In this document: one piece after another, positions 25,468-35,819 of the stretch
How positions within the stretch are numbered: the stretch's first letter is position 1
Layout of the letters: every line of letters starts with the position of its first letter
Assembly (NCBI GenBank): GCA_029553375.1
Contig: JAKPCH010000024.1
Coordinates: 1 to 36,079 of the forward strand
Direction of reading: 5' to 3'
Source: Deltaproteobacteria bacterium
Lineage (GTDB): Bacteria > Desulfobacterota > Syntrophia > Syntrophales > UBA8958
DNA: 36,079 bases
The notes under the pieces: model-generated
Databases searched by the model: none
What the model was told of the DNA's origin: nothing
The model's input: the letters and a program-made list of their open reading frames with translations, nothing else
Translations under genes and position numbers: made by a program

Positions 25468-25935
25468 CTATAGTTTCCTGAAGAGATCGACCATCTCGAT
25501 GGCCGCGATGGCGGCGTCCCAGCCCTTGTTGCCGGCCTTGGTGCCCGCCCTCTCGATGGCCTGCTCGATCGTGTCCGTCGTCAGGACACCGAAGGAGATG
25601 GGGACCTCCGTTTCCAGCCCCACGTTGGCGATCCCCTTGGAGACCTCGGCGCTTACGTACTCGAAGTGGGGCGTGGCCCCCCGGATGACGGCCCCGATGC
25701 AGATGACGGCATCGAAACGCCCCGTCTTGGCGAGTTTTTTGGCCGCCAGGGGAAGTTCGAAGGCGCCGGGCACCTTGAAGATCTGGATGTCCTTCTCGTC
25801 GGCCCCGGCCCTCGTCAGGGCGTCGAGGGCCCCCTCGATGAGCCGTCCGCTGATGAAATCGTTGAACCGGCTCGCCACGACGGCGAACTTCATCCCCTTG
25901 GCGACGATCTTTCCTTCGATGATCTTGGCAGGCAT
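25468..25935 (-). CDS. ribH: 6,7-dimethyl-8-ribityllumazine synthase
   Basis: Condenses the ribityl-diaminouracil intermediate with dihydroxybutanone phosphate, the penultimate step to riboflavin. The 155-aa product has the conserved [22 protein letters not shown] and [14 protein letters not shown] segments, and a catalytic His in the last. Length is typical of the icosahedral capsid-forming form. It lies between ribBA (12-base gap) and nusB. Confidence 0.96.
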   Translation of the reverse strand: MPAKIIEGKIVAKGMKFAVVASRFNDFISGRLIEGALDALTRAGADEKDIQIFKVPGAFELPLAAKKLAKTGRFDAVICIGAVIRGATPHFEYVSAEVSKGIANVGLETEVPISFGVLTTDTIEQAIERAGTKAGNKGWDAAIAAIEMVDLFRKL

Positions 25936-25947
25936 CTTATCCCCCCG

Positions 25948-27144
<1,197 letters not shown>

Positions 27145-27146
27145 TT

Positions 27147-27794
27147 TCACCTCAAAAAGCCGTGTTCGGCCAGAAAGTTAAGATTGATCTTCTGCCCCCG
27201 ATCGGTGCCGTAAGTCAAGAGCTTTTCGACGTACTTGGCGATGATGTCCGTCTCGATGTTGACCCCGTCCCCCACCTTCTTTTCCCCGAGGGTGGTCGCC
27301 TGGGCCGTGTGGGGGATCATGTTCACCCAGAACCTCCCCCTCTCGCAGCGGTTCACCGTCAGGCTGATGCCGTCCACGGTGACGGAACCCTTCTCCACGA
27401 TGTAGCGGTCCAGATCGCCCGGGACGCTGAAGCCCAGGACGATGGACGAGGCGCTCCTCGTCTTTTCCGCCACGACACCCACGGCATCCACGTGCCCCAG
27501 GACGAGGTGGCCCCCGAGGAAGTCGGTGAGACGAAGGGCCGTCTCGAGATTGACCCGGTCGCCGGGCCGCAGGTCGCCCAGGGTGGAGCGGCTCAGGGTC
27601 TCGACGGAGCAGTCGGCGCTGAACTCCCCCTCCCCCTTCGCCGTGACGGTGAGGCAGACGCCGTCCACGGCGATGCTGTCGCCGATGGAGACCTCCCGGA
27701 GGTCGAGTCCCGTCCGGATGGCCAGTACGGCCTCGCCCCCCCGGCGGTTTACCGACCGGACGACACCGCGGTCCCTCACGATCCCTGTGAACAT
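27147..27794 (-). CDS. ribE: Riboflavin synthase, alpha subunit
   Basis: Dismutates two lumazine molecules to riboflavin. The 215-aa product has two lumazine-binding repeats: MFTGIV start with VDGVCLTV in the first, and [12 protein letters not shown] with [11 protein letters not shown] in the second. It is the first rib gene after nrdR (10-base gap), the place where ribD is commonly found. No FMN riboswitch is seen before it. Confidence 0.96.
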   Translation of the reverse strand: MFTGIVRDRGVVRSVNRRGGEAVLAIRTGLDLREVSIGDSIAVDGVCLTVTAKGEGEFSADCSVETLSRSTLGDLRPGDRVNLETALRLTDFLGGHLVLGHVDAVGVVAEKTRSASSIVLGFSVPGDLDRYIVEKGSVTVDGISLTVNRCERGRFWVNMIPHTAQATTLGEKKVGDGVNIETDIIAKYVEKLLTYGTDRGQKINLNFLAEHGFLR

Positions 27795-27804
27795 CCCTTG
27801 AGCC

Positions 27805-28269
27805 TCAATCCTTCTTGTTGGCGTTGAGAAGCTGTTTCAGCTCCTCGAGGAAATCGTTCACGTCCCTGAACTGCCTGTAGACGGAGGCGAAGCGGACGTA
27901 GGCCACGCCGTCGAGGGCGTGGAGTTCCGCCATGACCCGCTCGCCGATGAAGGAGGTCGGCACCTCGTTGCCCTGGGTTTCCTGGCAGGCCCTCTCCACG
28001 ATGTCCACGATCCCGTCGATGACGTCGATGCTGATGGGCCTCTTCTCGCAGGCCTTCAGGAGGCCGTTGCGGATCTTCATGCGGTCGAAGGGTTCCCGGC
28101 GTCCGTCCTTCTTCACCACCATGGGGAGGACCTCCTCGACGACCTCGTAGGTGGTGAAACGCTTGCCGCACCCCAGGCACTCCCGGCGGCGGCGGATGGC
28201 GCTGCCGTCCTTGCTGATCCGCGAGTCGATCACCCGGTTCTCCCCGTGGTGGCAAAAGGGGCACTTCAT
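27805..28269 (-). CDS. nrdR: Transcriptional repressor NrdR
   Basis: Nucleotide-sensing repressor of ribonucleotide reductase genes. The 154-aa product starts with a four-cysteine zinc ribbon (CPFC at 3-6 and CLGC at 31-34) with VIDSR and RRRREC, followed by the ATP-cone domain (~49-140). The ATG overlaps the stop of the dCMP deaminase gene (ATGA). The pairing of a dNTP-sensing repressor with a dNTP-pool enzyme is functionally coherent. The length matches the family. Confidence 0.96.
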   Translation of the reverse strand: MKCPFCHHGENRVIDSRISKDGSAIRRRRECLGCGKRFTTYEVVEEVLPMVVKKDGRREPFDRMKIRNGLLKACEKRPISIDVIDGIVDIVERACQETQGNEVPTSFIGERVMAELHALDGVAYVRFASVYRQFRDVNDFLEELKQLLNANKKD

Positions 28270-28709
28270 ACCTTCAACACCGCGACGCGGGCCTCCTTCA
28301 GTATCTCCTCGGCCAGGGCGTCGCCGTAGCCGTCCGCGATGATCACGGCCCTTATCCCGGCGTTGATGATCATCTTGGCGCAGATCACGCAGGGGTGGTT
28401 GGTGCAGTACAGGTGGGCGCCCTTGACGCTCACGCCGTGGAGGGCCGCCTGGATGATGGCGTTTTGTTCCGCGTGGAGACCCCGGCACAATTCGTGTCTC
28501 TCCCCCGACGGGACGCCCTGCTGCTCACGCAGGCAGCCGATCTCCAGGCAGTGGCGCAGCCCCGTGGGGGCCCCGTTGTAGCCCGTGGCGAGGATCCTCC
28601 GCTCCCGGACGAGGACCGCCCCCACCCGCCGCCTGAGGCAGGTGGACCGCGTCGCCACCAGCTCGGCGATGTCCAAGAAGTATCGGTCCCATTCGGGACG
28701 CGCCGCCAT
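28266..28709 (-). CDS. dCMP deaminase (ComEB-like)
   Basis: Zinc deaminase that turns dCMP into dUMP for dTMP synthesis. The 147-aa product has the zinc and proton-shuttle motif HAEQNAI and the PCVICAKM zinc motif, plus the [11 protein letters not shown] and [13 protein letters not shown] segments typical of the dCMP subgroup. The ATG at 28709 was preferred over a GTG two codons earlier. It lies between glyA and nrdR; GlyA makes the methylene-THF used by thymidylate synthase. Although it shares the deaminase fold with RibD, the motifs here are those of dCMP deaminase and no reductase domain follows. Confidence 0.92.
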   Translation of the reverse strand: MAARPEWDRYFLDIAELVATRSTCLRRRVGAVLVRERRILATGYNGAPTGLRHCLEIGCLREQQGVPSGERHELCRGLHAEQNAIIQAALHGVSVKGAHLYCTNHPCVICAKMIINAGIRAVIIADGYGDALAEEILKEARVAVLKV

Positions 28710-28734
28710 TTTCACGACCGACCCGGTGGGCCTC

Positions 28735-29994
28735 CTAAGCCCCGGCCCCCTCCAGGCGGCGGGCGTAGAGGGGGAAAAGCCGGCAGAGCTCGGCCACCTC
28801 GGCCCGCACCCGGGCGATCTTGTCCTCGTTGGCCGGGTCTTTCAAGACGATGGATATGAGACGGGCGATGGTCCTCATCTCTTCCTCCTTCATCCCCCTC
28901 GTGGTGAGGGCGGGTGTCCCGAGGCGCAGGCCGCTTGTGATCTGGGGACCCCGCGTGTCGAAGGGGATGCCGTTCTTGTTGGCCGTGATCCCTGCCCGGT
29001 CCAGGGCCTCCTGGGCGTCTTTACCCGTGATCCCCGTCTCGGTGAGATCGACGAGCATGAGATGGTTGTCCGTCCCCCCCGAGACGAGACGGAAACCCTC
29101 CTCCATGAGGGCCTCGGCGAGGGCCTTGGCGTTCTTGACGATCTGGAGCTGGTAGGCCTTGAAATCGTCCGACAGGGCCTCCTTGAAGGCCACGGCCTTG
29201 GCGGCGATGACGTGCATGAGGGGACCGCCCTGCATCCCCGGGAAGACCCGGCTGTTGATGATCGTCGCGTATTCGGCCTTGCACATGATGAGGCCTCCCC
29301 GGGGGCCCCTGAGGGTCTTGTGGGTCGTGGAGGTGACGAACTCGCAGACGGGGATGGGGCTGGGGTGGAGACCCGTGGCCACGAGGCCGGCGATGTGGGC
29401 GATGTCGGCCATGATCTTGGCCCCCACCATGTCCGCTATCTCCCGGAACTTCGTGAAGTCGATGGTGCGGGGATAGGCGCTCGCCCCCACGACGATCAGT
29501 TTGGGGCGGTGTTTCTTCGCCTGGGATTCCACCTCGTCAAAATCGATCTGCTCCGTCTTCCGGTCCACGCCGTAGGCGACGACGTTGTAGAGACGCCCCG
29601 AGAAGTTGGCGGGGCTCCCGTGGGAGAGATGGCCCCCGTGGGAGAGGTTCATGCCCAGGATCGTGTCCCCCGGCTGGAGGACGGCGAAGTAGACCCCCAT
29701 GTTGGCCTGGGTCCCCGAGTGGGGCTGGACGTTGACGGCGTCGGCCCCGAAGAGTTTCTTGCACCGCTCGATGGCCAGGGACTCGGCGATGTCCACGAAC
29801 TCGCACCCGCCGTAGTAGCGCTTGCCCGGGTAGCCCTCGGCGTACTTGTTGGTCATGACGCAACCCTGGGCCTCGAGGACGGCCTCGCTGACGAAGTTCT
29901 CCGAGGCGATCATCTCGAGCTTGCCCGCCTGGCGGCGTGTCTCGTCCAGGATGGCCCTGGCGATCTCGGGATCGACGGTCTCAAGATGGGACAT
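28735..29994 (-). CDS. glyA: Serine hydroxymethyltransferase
   Basis: PLP enzyme that interconverts serine and glycine and feeds methylene-tetrahydrofolate. The 419-aa product has LEMIASENF near the start, the PLP-lysine motif [14 protein letters not shown] and the [11 protein letters not shown] segment. AAGGAGG lies 12 bases before the ATG, a rather long spacing. The first 14 bases overlap the 3' end of rpiB. Confidence 0.97.
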   Translation of the reverse strand: MSHLETVDPEIARAILDETRRQAGKLEMIASENFVSEAVLEAQGCVMTNKYAEGYPGKRYYGGCEFVDIAESLAIERCKKLFGADAVNVQPHSGTQANMGVYFAVLQPGDTILGMNLSHGGHLSHGSPANFSGRLYNVVAYGVDRKTEQIDFDEVESQAKKHRPKLIVVGASAYPRTIDFTKFREIADMVGAKIMADIAHIAGLVATGLHPSPIPVCEFVTSTTHKTLRGPRGGLIMCKAEYATIINSRVFPGMQGGPLMHVIAAKAVAFKEALSDDFKAYQLQIVKNAKALAEALMEEGFRLVSGGTDNHLMLVDLTETGITGKDAQEALDRAGITANKNGIPFDTRGPQITSGLRLGTPALTTRGMKEEEMRTIARLISIVLKDPANEDKIARVRAEVAELCRLFPLYARRLEGAGA

Positions 29995-30475
29995 GGGGTT
30001 TTGTAACCTCCTTGCATGGATTGTCTATTCCCGTTTCCAGGAATTTTATCTTCTCGAGTCGCCTCTGGTGGCGTCCCCCCTCGAAGGGGGTGGCGAACCA
30101 GGTGCGGACGATGACCGCCGCCTTTTCGGGGCTCGTCATGCGACCGGCGAGGACGAGGACGTTGGCGTCGTTGTGGAGGCGGCTCAGGCGGGCCGTCTCC
30201 TCGTCGAGACACAGGGCCGCCCGGACGCCGGGGAAGCGGTTGGCCACGATGGTCATCCCGACGCCGGATCCGCAGACGAGGATCCCCCGGTCGTAGTCCC
30301 CCCGGGCGACGCCGCGGGCGACGGGGGCGGCGAAATCGGGGTAATCGACGGACGTCTCGTCCGCCGGACCCAGGTCCGAAACGGTGAAGCCCAACGAGGA
30401 GACGAGGGGCTTGACGGCCTCCTTGAGGCGGAAGCCCGCGTGGTCCGACGCGATGGCGACGGTCTGGGGCGTCAT
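29981..30475 (-). CDS. rpiB: Ribose 5-phosphate isomerase B
   Basis: Interconverts ribose 5-phosphate and ribulose 5-phosphate. The 164-aa product has the [11 protein letters not shown] start, catalytic Cys in [10 protein letters not shown] and the [12 protein letters not shown] segment. It is some 15 residues longer than most RpiB because the C-terminal tail runs into the glyA start. The ATG overlaps the fabF stop (ATGA). It lies between fabF and glyA, as in many relatives. Confidence 0.94.
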   Translation of the reverse strand: MTPQTVAIASDHAGFRLKEAVKPLVSSLGFTVSDLGPADETSVDYPDFAAPVARGVARGDYDRGILVCGSGVGMTIVANRFPGVRAALCLDEETARLSRLHNDANVLVLAGRMTSPEKAAVIVRTWFATPFEGGRHQRRLEKIKFLETGIDNPCKEVTKPHVPS

Positions 30476-31716
30476 TCCTCGAACCTCTTGAAGATCAAAA
30501 CGGCGTTGGCCCCGCCGAAACCGAAGGTGTTGGTCATGGCGGCGCGTACCTCCCGCCGCCGGCTCCGGTGGGGGACCAGGTCGAGACCGGAGAACTCGTC
30601 GTCGGGGTGGTCGAGATTGATCGTGGGGGGGACGACGCCGTCGGTGATGGCCATGACGCAGAAGGCGGCCTCCGCCGCCCCCGCCGCCCCGAGCATGTGG
30701 CCCGTCATGGACTTCGTGGAACTGATGGAGACCCTTCCTATGGCATCGCCGAAGACACGGCGCAGGGCCTGGATCTCGTAGGTGTCGTTGAGGGGGGTGG
30801 AGGTGCCGTGGGCGTTTACGTAATCCACCTCGGAAGGCTCCATGGCCGCGTCGGCCAGGGCCGCGGCCATGCAGCGCGAGGCCCCCTCGTGACCGGGCGG
30901 GGGGGCCGCCATGTGGAAGGCGTCGCTCGTCACGCCGTAGCCCGCCACCTCGGCGTAGATCCTCGCCCCCCGCTCCAGGGCCCGGCTCATCTCCTCCAGG
31001 ACGAGGAGGGTACACCCCTCGGCCATGACGAAGCCGTCCCGGTCGCGGTCGAAGGGGCGGCTCGCCCGTTGGGGCTCGTCGTTCCTCCGGGAGAGGGCCC
31101 GCATGGCGTTGAAGCCCCCCACCCCCAGGGGGGTGATGGCGGCGTCCACGCCGCCGGCGACCATGATGTCGGCGTAACCCTCCCTGACGATCCGAAAGGC
31201 GTCGCCGACGCCGTAGGTGCCCGACGCGCAGGCCGCGACGGGGCAGTGGATGGGACCCTTGAGGCCGTAGCGGATGGATACGTGTCCGGCGGCCAGGTTG
31301 GCCAAGGCGGCGGGTATGTCGAAGGGAGACATCTTCCTGGGTCCCCCGGCCATGATGTTTTCCTTCGCCTTTTCCATGGTCGTCAGGCCGCCGATGGCGG
31401 AACCGATGATGACCCCCGCCCGTTGGCCGTCTTTCTCGGCTGTGCTGAGGCCCGCGTCTTCCATGGCCAGGTCCGCCGCCGCCAGGGAATAGATGATGAA
31501 GTCATCGTATCGGCGCAGCTCCTTCTTGTTGACGTGGCGCAGGGGGTCGAAACCCTTCAGTTCGCCGGCGATCCTCGTCTCGAAGACGGCGCAGTCGAAC
31601 TTCGTCAAGGGGCCGATCCCCGATTTGCCCTCGCAGAGGGCCGCCCAGGACTCCTGAATCGTGTTGCCCACGGGCGTCAGGGCCCCGATCCCCGTAACCA
31701 CGACCCGTCTTTTCAT
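30472..31716 (-). CDS. fabF: Beta-ketoacyl-ACP synthase II
   Basis: Elongating condensing enzyme of type II fatty acid synthesis. The 414-aa product has the nucleophilic Cys in [12 protein letters not shown] and the two catalytic histidines in [11 protein letters not shown] and [16 protein letters not shown]-terminal [10 protein letters not shown] is conserved. The ATG at 31716 was preferred over the GTG one codon upstream. It follows acpP by 19 bases. Confidence 0.96.
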   Translation of the reverse strand: MKRRVVVTGIGALTPVGNTIQESWAALCEGKSGIGPLTKFDCAVFETRIAGELKGFDPLRHVNKKELRRYDDFIIYSLAAADLAMEDAGLSTAEKDGQRAGVIIGSAIGGLTTMEKAKENIMAGGPRKMSPFDIPAALANLAAGHVSIRYGLKGPIHCPVAACASGTYGVGDAFRIVREGYADIMVAGGVDAAITPLGVGGFNAMRALSRRNDEPQRASRPFDRDRDGFVMAEGCTLLVLEEMSRALERGARIYAEVAGYGVTSDAFHMAAPPPGHEGASRCMAAALADAAMEPSEVDYVNAHGTSTPLNDTYEIQALRRVFGDAIGRVSISSTKSMTGHMLGAAGAAEAAFCVMAITDGVVPPTINLDHPDDEFSGLDLVPHRSRRREVRAAMTNTFGFGGANAVLIFKRFEE

Positions 31717-31735
31717 CACCGAACCCTCGGCCCCC

Positions 31736-31972
31736 TCACTCGACGCCCTTGCTTCTGAGAAAATCGATCACGTCCTGGATGGTCCTGATCTTCTCCAACT
31801 CGTCGTCGGAGATCTGGATGCCGAAATTTTCTTCCATTTCCATGATAAGTTCCACCAGATCAAGGGAATCGGCCCCGAGATCATCGATGAAGGCCGCCTC
31901 CGGACGGCATTCCTCCTTCGTGACGCCCAGCTGCTCCATGATGATTTCAATCACCTTTTCCTCGAGTGTCAT
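31736..31972 (-). CDS. acpP: Acyl carrier protein
   Basis: A 78-aa acidic carrier of growing acyl chains. The phosphopantetheine site is Ser36 in [17 protein letters not shown] lies 8 bases before the ATG. It sits between fabG (24-base gap) and fabF, the standard order. Confidence 0.98.
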   Translation of the reverse strand: MTLEEKVIEIIMEQLGVTKEECRPEAAFIDDLGADSLDLVELIMEMEENFGIQISDDELEKIRTIQDVIDFLRSKGVE

Positions 31973-31996
31973 AGATCGCTCCTCCTGAAATGATTT

Positions 31997-32737
31997 CTAC
32001 ATGTAGAGGCCGCCGTTCACCCGGATGACCTCGCCGGTGATGTAACCGGCCGCCTCGGAGGCGAGAAAGGTCACGACCCCCGCCACGTCCTCGGGGGTGC
32101 CGAGGCGTCCGAGGGGGATCATCTCCAGGGTTTCCCTCCTTATCTCTTCCGGGATGGACGAGGTCATGTCCGTTTCGATCCAGCCCGGCGCAACGGCGTT
32201 GACGCAGATATTGCGAGAACCCACCTCCCGGGCGAGGGACTTGGTCAGGCCGATGATCCCCGCCTTGGAGAGGGAGTAGAGGGAGTCGCCGATGTTGCCC
32301 GCCTCGCCGACGAGGGAACTCATGTTGATGATCCGTCCCCATCGTCTCTTCATCATGTGACGGATGACGGCCCGGCAGCAGTTGTACGCCCCCCTCAGGT
32401 TGGTCTCCAGGACCTCGTCCCAGGCCCGGCGGTCGACCCTGAGGATGAGGCCGCCCCGCCAGATCCCGGCGTTGTTCACCAGGACGTCGATGCCGCCTCT
32501 GTCGCGGATGATCCCGTCGACGGCGGCGCGGACGGCGTCCTCGTCGCGGACGTCAAAGGGGCGAATCTCACCCTTGCCCCCTTGGGCGGCCATAGCGGAC
32601 AGGGTTTCCTCGGCCGCCTGCTCGTTGCTCACATAGTTTACGCAGACGTGAAAACCCGCCTTCGCAAGGCTCAGAGAGACGGCCCTGCCGATGCCTCTCG
32701 ACCCCCCGGTGACGAGGGCGACCCTTTCCCCGGTCAT
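31997..32737 (-). CDS. fabG: 3-oxoacyl-ACP reductase
   Basis: NADPH-dependent short-chain dehydrogenase that reduces the beta-keto group in each elongation round. The 246-aa product has the cofactor motif TGGSRGIG, the NNAG motif, catalytic Ser in NMSSLVGEAG and the Tyr-Lys pair in YSLSKAG. It follows rpmF by 18 bases; plsX, fabH and fabD, often found between them, are absent. Confidence 0.95.
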   Translation of the reverse strand: MTGERVALVTGGSRGIGRAVSLSLAKAGFHVCVNYVSNEQAAEETLSAMAAQGGKGEIRPFDVRDEDAVRAAVDGIIRDRGGIDVLVNNAGIWRGGLILRVDRRAWDEVLETNLRGAYNCCRAVIRHMMKRRWGRIINMSSLVGEAGNIGDSLYSLSKAGIIGLTKSLAREVGSRNICVNAVAPGWIETDMTSSIPEEIRRETLEMIPLGRLGTPEDVAGVVTFLASEAAGYITGEVIRVNGGLYM

Positions 32738-32755
32738 GGGACCTTATCCGAAGGC

Positions 32756-32941
32756 CTACGCCGATTTCTTCAGGGGTGTGATCTCCATCCCCTTGTAGGT
32801 TCCGCACTTGGGGCAGGCCCGGTGGGGCAGTTTCGCCTCGTGGCACTGGGGGCAGGTGGAAAGGGACCAGGGGGTGAGAAAGTCGTGGGATCTCCGCTTG
32901 TTTCTCCTCGTCCGGGAATGTCTCTTTACTGGATTAGGCAT
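32756..32941 (-). CDS. rpmF: 50S ribosomal protein L32
   Basis: A 61-aa large-subunit protein with the family start MPNPVKRHSRTRRNKRR and two CxxC pairs (CPQC, CPKC) that form a zinc ribbon, so this is the zinc-containing form. AGAGAGG precedes the ATG. It follows yceD by 22 bases, the usual partner. Confidence 0.97.
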   Translation of the reverse strand: MPNPVKRHSRTRRNKRRSHDFLTPWSLSTCPQCHEAKLPHRACPKCGTYKGMEITPLKKSA

Positions 32942-32963
32942 GTCAACCTCTCTGTATTGATAT

Positions 32964-33500
32964 TTATTCTCTTCCGCGAAAATTTCTCAAGACGGCGAGA
33001 CGCTCGTCGATCTTTCCTTCCCCGCAGGAGCAGGGGGCGGTGTTCAGGTTCGCGCCGCACCGGGGGCAGAGGCCGCGGCACTCGGGCCGGCAGAGGAACT
33101 TCATGGGGATCTGGAGGAGGAGCTGTTCCCGCACGAGGGGCGTCAGATCGATCAAATCCCCCTCGTAGTAACCCTCGTCCAAATCTTCCGCCGTCAGCTC
33201 CGTCTCGGCTTCGCCCGGGAGGCCCGTCAGGGGCCTCAGGGTGTAGGAGAATTCCGCCTCCACGAACATCTCCCCCTCCTCGAGGCACCGGTCGCACGTC
33301 ATGGTCAATACCGACCCGAGCTTCCCCGAGATGAAGACGACCTCCCGCACCTTCCGCACCAGGCACCGCACGTCCAGGTCCCGGAAACGGGCCGTCTCCT
33401 CCGTCCCGTCGGGCAGGTGATCGCCGAGGCGCCAGCCGCTTCTGTCGCCGAAACGTAGGTGCAGTCCCTCGTCGGGAATGTTGTTGATATTGATCTTCAT
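32964..33500 (-). CDS. yceD: YceD family (DUF177) protein
   Basis: A 178-aa protein whose gene normally precedes rpmF; the family is linked to 23S rRNA/50S maturation, though its exact role is not settled. It has the family core CDRCLE (near residue 68) and a C-terminal zinc-ribbon-like set of cysteines in CRPECRGLCPRCG and CSCG. The ATG at 33500 has a GGGGGCGG site; the longer open frame to 33626 crosses the promoter region and was rejected. First gene of the long minus-strand operon. Confidence 0.92.
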   Translation of the reverse strand: MKININNIPDEGLHLRFGDRSGWRLGDHLPDGTEETARFRDLDVRCLVRKVREVVFISGKLGSVLTMTCDRCLEEGEMFVEAEFSYTLRPLTGLPGEAETELTAEDLDEGYYEGDLIDLTPLVREQLLLQIPMKFLCRPECRGLCPRCGANLNTAPCSCGEGKIDERLAVLRNFRGRE

Positions 33501-33543
33501 ACCGCCCCCGGAGGCGAACGGTCCTGGTTTCGTAAAGTGCGAA

Positions 33544-33572
33544 AGTAAATTACAACACCCCGGGAATGTCAA
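33544..33572 (-). promoter_or_regulatory. Promoter of the yceD-rpmF-fab-rib operon
   Basis: Minus strand TTGACA (33572-33567), 17-bp spacer, TTTACT (33549-33544). It lies back to back with the gltX promoter; the two -35 boxes are 31 bp apart. Confidence 0.55.
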
Positions 33573-33603
33573 GGATAATTTGGACGACGGGGGGAAAAGT
33601 GCC

Positions 33604-33633
33604 TTGACAAAGGTCCCTTTCGCCACCTATAAG
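33604..33633 (+). promoter_or_regulatory. gltX promoter
   Basis: TTGACA (33604-33609), 18-bp spacer, TATAAG (33628-33633). Predicted start near 33640, 27 bases before the ATG. Confidence 0.65.
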
Positions 33634-33666
33634 GGCCCACCGAAAAAAGGCAAACGAAGGTGATTT

Positions 33667-35079
33667 ATGACGGACACCGGGAAGGTCAAGACCCGCTTCG
33701 CCCCTTCGCCCACGGGGTACCTCCACATCGGCGGGGCCAGGACGGCCCTTTTCAACTGGTTGTTCGCCCGCCACCACGGGGGGACCTTCGTCCTGAGGGT
33801 GGAGGACACGGATCAGCTCCGTTCGACGGATGAATCCACCCGGGCCATCCTCGACGCCATGACGTGGCTGGGCCTCGTCTGGGACGAGGGGCCCTATTTC
33901 CAGGCCCAGCGGGTCGAGATCCACCGGGAGATGGTCAAGAGGCTCCTGAGGGAGGGCAAGGCCTACTACTGTACCTGTTCCCCCGAGGAGCTGGAGGAAA
34001 AACGGAAGACCGCCCTCGCCGAGGGCCGGAAACCCAAGTACGACGGAACCTGCCGCGACAGGGATCTCGGACCCTCCGACGGGGCCGTGGTCCGTTTCCG
34101 CTGTCCCGAGGCAGGGGTGACGGTCGTGCCCGACCTCGTGAAGGGACGCATCACCTTCAACAACGAGGAACTCGACGATCTGGTCATCGAACGGGCCGAC
34201 GGTTACCCGACCTACAACTTCGCCGTGGTGGTCGACGACGCCCTCATGGGGATCACCCACGTCATCCGGGGGGACGATCATGTCAACAACACCCCCCGCC
34301 AGATCCTCCTCTACGAGGCCCTGGGTTTCGACGTCCCCCGCTTCGGCCACGTGCCCATGATCCTCGGGCCGGACAGGACGAGACTGAGCAAGCGCCACGG
34401 GGCGACGTCCGTCATGGCCTACCGGGACATGGGGTATCTCCCCGAGGCCCTCGTCAACTACCTCGTCCGCCTGGGCTGGTCCCACGGCGACCAGGAGATC
34501 TTCACCCTCGACGAGCTGATCGCCTATTTCGATCTCGACGCCGTCGGCAAGTCGGCGGCCGTCTTCAACCCGGAGAAGCTCCTGTGGCTTAATCAACACT
34601 ACATCAAGGAGTACGACACGGCCCGTTTGACCGAGGCCGTCATCCCCTTCTGGCGGGATATGGGTTTCGAGGTGCCCGATGAGAGCTTCGCCCGCATGGT
34701 CGTCCAGGATCTGAAGAGCCGGGCGAAGACCCTGGTGGAGCTGGCGGAGGCGGGTCGTTTCTACTTCTCCGCCGAGGTGGAGTACCAACCGGAGGCCCTG
34801 AAATTCCTCACCCCGGAGGTGGCGGGCCATCTCGAGGCCCTCGCCGAGGCCCTCACCGGTTTTGCGGACTACACCAAGGAGGGCATCGAAACCTTCCTGA
34901 GGCGCGTCGCCGAAGAACGGAACATCAAGCTCAAGGCCATCGCCCAGCCCCTCCGGGTGGCCCTCACGGGAAAGACGGCCAGCCCCGGTCTCGACGAGGT
35001 AATGATGACCCTGGGGCGGGAGAGGGTGGTGGAGAGAATCAGGAAGGCCGTCGAGTTCATCGCCGGAAATCGGACTTGA
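33667..35079 (+). CDS. gltX: Glutamyl-tRNA synthetase
   Basis: Class I synthetase that charges tRNA-Glu. The 470-aa product has [13 protein letters not shown] (10-22), the KMSKS equivalent RLSKR (239-243), and an all-helical anticodon-binding domain in the C-terminal third. Cysteines at CTCS (about residues 101-104) lie where many GluRS bind zinc. GAAGG precedes the ATG. The gene is followed 81 bases later by tRNA-Glu, its own substrate, from a promoter that overlaps the gltX stop codon. Whether it is discriminating or also charges tRNA-Gln cannot be told by eye. Confidence 0.97.
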   Translation: MTDTGKVKTRFAPSPTGYLHIGGARTALFNWLFARHHGGTFVLRVEDTDQLRSTDESTRAILDAMTWLGLVWDEGPYFQAQRVEIHREMVKRLLREGKAYYCTCSPEELEEKRKTALAEGRKPKYDGTCRDRDLGPSDGAVVRFRCPEAGVTVVPDLVKGRITFNNEELDDLVIERADGYPTYNFAVVVDDALMGITHVIRGDDHVNNTPRQILLYEALGFDVPRFGHVPMILGPDRTRLSKRHGATSVMAYRDMGYLPEALVNYLVRLGWSHGDQEIFTLDELIAYFDLDAVGKSAAVFNPEKLLWLNQHYIKEYDTARLTEAVIPFWRDMGFEVPDESFARMVVQDLKSRAKTLVELAEAGRFYFSAEVEYQPEALKFLTPEVAGHLEALAEALTGFADYTKEGIETFLRRVAEERNIKLKAIAQPLRVALTGKTASPGLDEVMMTLGRERVVERIRKAVEFIAGNRT

Positions 35080-35104
35080 CAAAGGGTCCGTCTTGAAATA
35101 GACA
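35076..35104 (+). promoter_or_regulatory. Promoter of tRNA-Glu
   Basis: TTGACA (35076-35081), 17-bp spacer, TAGACA (35099-35104). The -35 box includes the gltX TGA stop. Confidence 0.55.
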
Positions 35105-35160
35105 ACGATTCTTCCGGTCGGCTTCGATTATGGACCCGGCCGGGCCCGAGAGCGACTCAA

Positions 35161-35235
35161 GGTCCCATCGTCTAGTGGTTAGGACGCCGGCCTCTCACGC
35201 CGGAAACCGGAGTTCAAATCTCCGTGGGACTACCA
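35161..35235 (+). tRNA. tRNA-Glu (anticodon CTC)
   Basis: A 75-base cloverleaf: acceptor GGTCCCA / TGGGACT (G1-U72 wobble), D-arm GTCT...AGGAC, anticodon stem CCGGC / GCCGG with loop CTCTCAC (anticodon CTC, reads GAG), T-arm CGGAG-TTCAAAT-CTCCG, discriminator A and encoded CCA. Confidence 0.97.
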
Positions 35236-35388
35236 ATATATTCAATAGTTTGTAAATACGAACTATCGCCATATACCCCGGGCACAAGTCCGGACTCGAA
35301 ATACCCTCAGAGCGCCCGTCTCTGGGGGTGTTTTCGTGTGGCATTGGACTTTGGCTGATCTTTGACAGTCGCAAAAAAATATATTCAA
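35235..35388. repeat. Short direct repeats downstream of tRNA-Glu
   Basis: AATATATTCAA occurs at 35235-35245 (touching the last base of the tRNA) and again at 35378-35388. A second direct repeat, TCTTTGACAGTC, occurs at 35359-35370 and 35443-35454. The latter touches the end of the IS1634-like remnant. They may be traces of past insertions; the AT-rich one could be chance. Confidence 0.4.
35303..35334 (+). terminator. Terminator after tRNA-Glu
   Basis: ACCCTCAGAG (35303-35312), 7-base loop, CTCTGGGGGT (35320-35329): ten pairs with one G-U, followed by GTTTT. Confidence 0.8.
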
Positions 35389-35453
35389 CGATATTTGGCA
35401 CATAGGTGACCTAAAAAAGGTCTTGGCACGACACATCATGGTTCTTTGACAGT

Positions 35454-35731
35454 CTACAGCTCCCTGATTGTAGGGGGGACGGCAACGCCGACGGCCTGAA
35501 AGACCTTGCCACAGGAGCCCATGCATTCGCACCGTACAGCCGGGCTTTTGCCCTGCTGGGTGATCGTCACCTCCTGAAGGGCCTCCAGATCCCGCTTGAT
35601 GTCAGCCCATTACAGATGGTGGCCGGTCCTTTCAAGACGGCTGTCCAGTTCATTTCGCAGGATCAGGGCCAAGAAGCTGCGGGAGACATGGCCCCGGATC
35701 GTCTATACCTCTGATGAGCAGAAAAGTGGAA
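35454..35731 (-). pseudogene. C-terminal remnant of an IS1634-family-like transposase
   Basis: Reading the minus strand, the region encodes TIRGHVSRSFLALILRNELD, then WADIKRDLEALQEVTI, then VFQAVGVAVPPTIREL before a natural stop at 35454. This resembles the C-terminal end of IS1634-type (IS4-superfamily DDE) transposases. It is broken by in-frame stops at 35610-35612 and 35703-35705. The N-terminal and catalytic parts are missing. No function is expected. Confidence 0.7.
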
Positions 35732-35819
35732 GAGTCCTGAGCTAAAAACCGGGCAATTCTATTAGCTCTTTACACCCTTTAAATTTTGTCTTGACAGCGG
35801 AAAGTAGTTTATAATATAA

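Noticed and set aside
27795-27804. FMN riboswitch before the riboflavin genes
   Set aside because: Only 10 bases separate nrdR and ribE and nothing there or upstream matches the FMN aptamer.
28266-28709. The deaminase as the deaminase half of RibD
   Set aside because: The motifs [20 protein letters not shown] and PCVICAKM fit dCMP deaminase; there is no RibD-like reductase domain.
33550-35082. Minus-strand open frame covering gltX
   Set aside because: Shadow of gltX; it would also run through the divergent promoter region.
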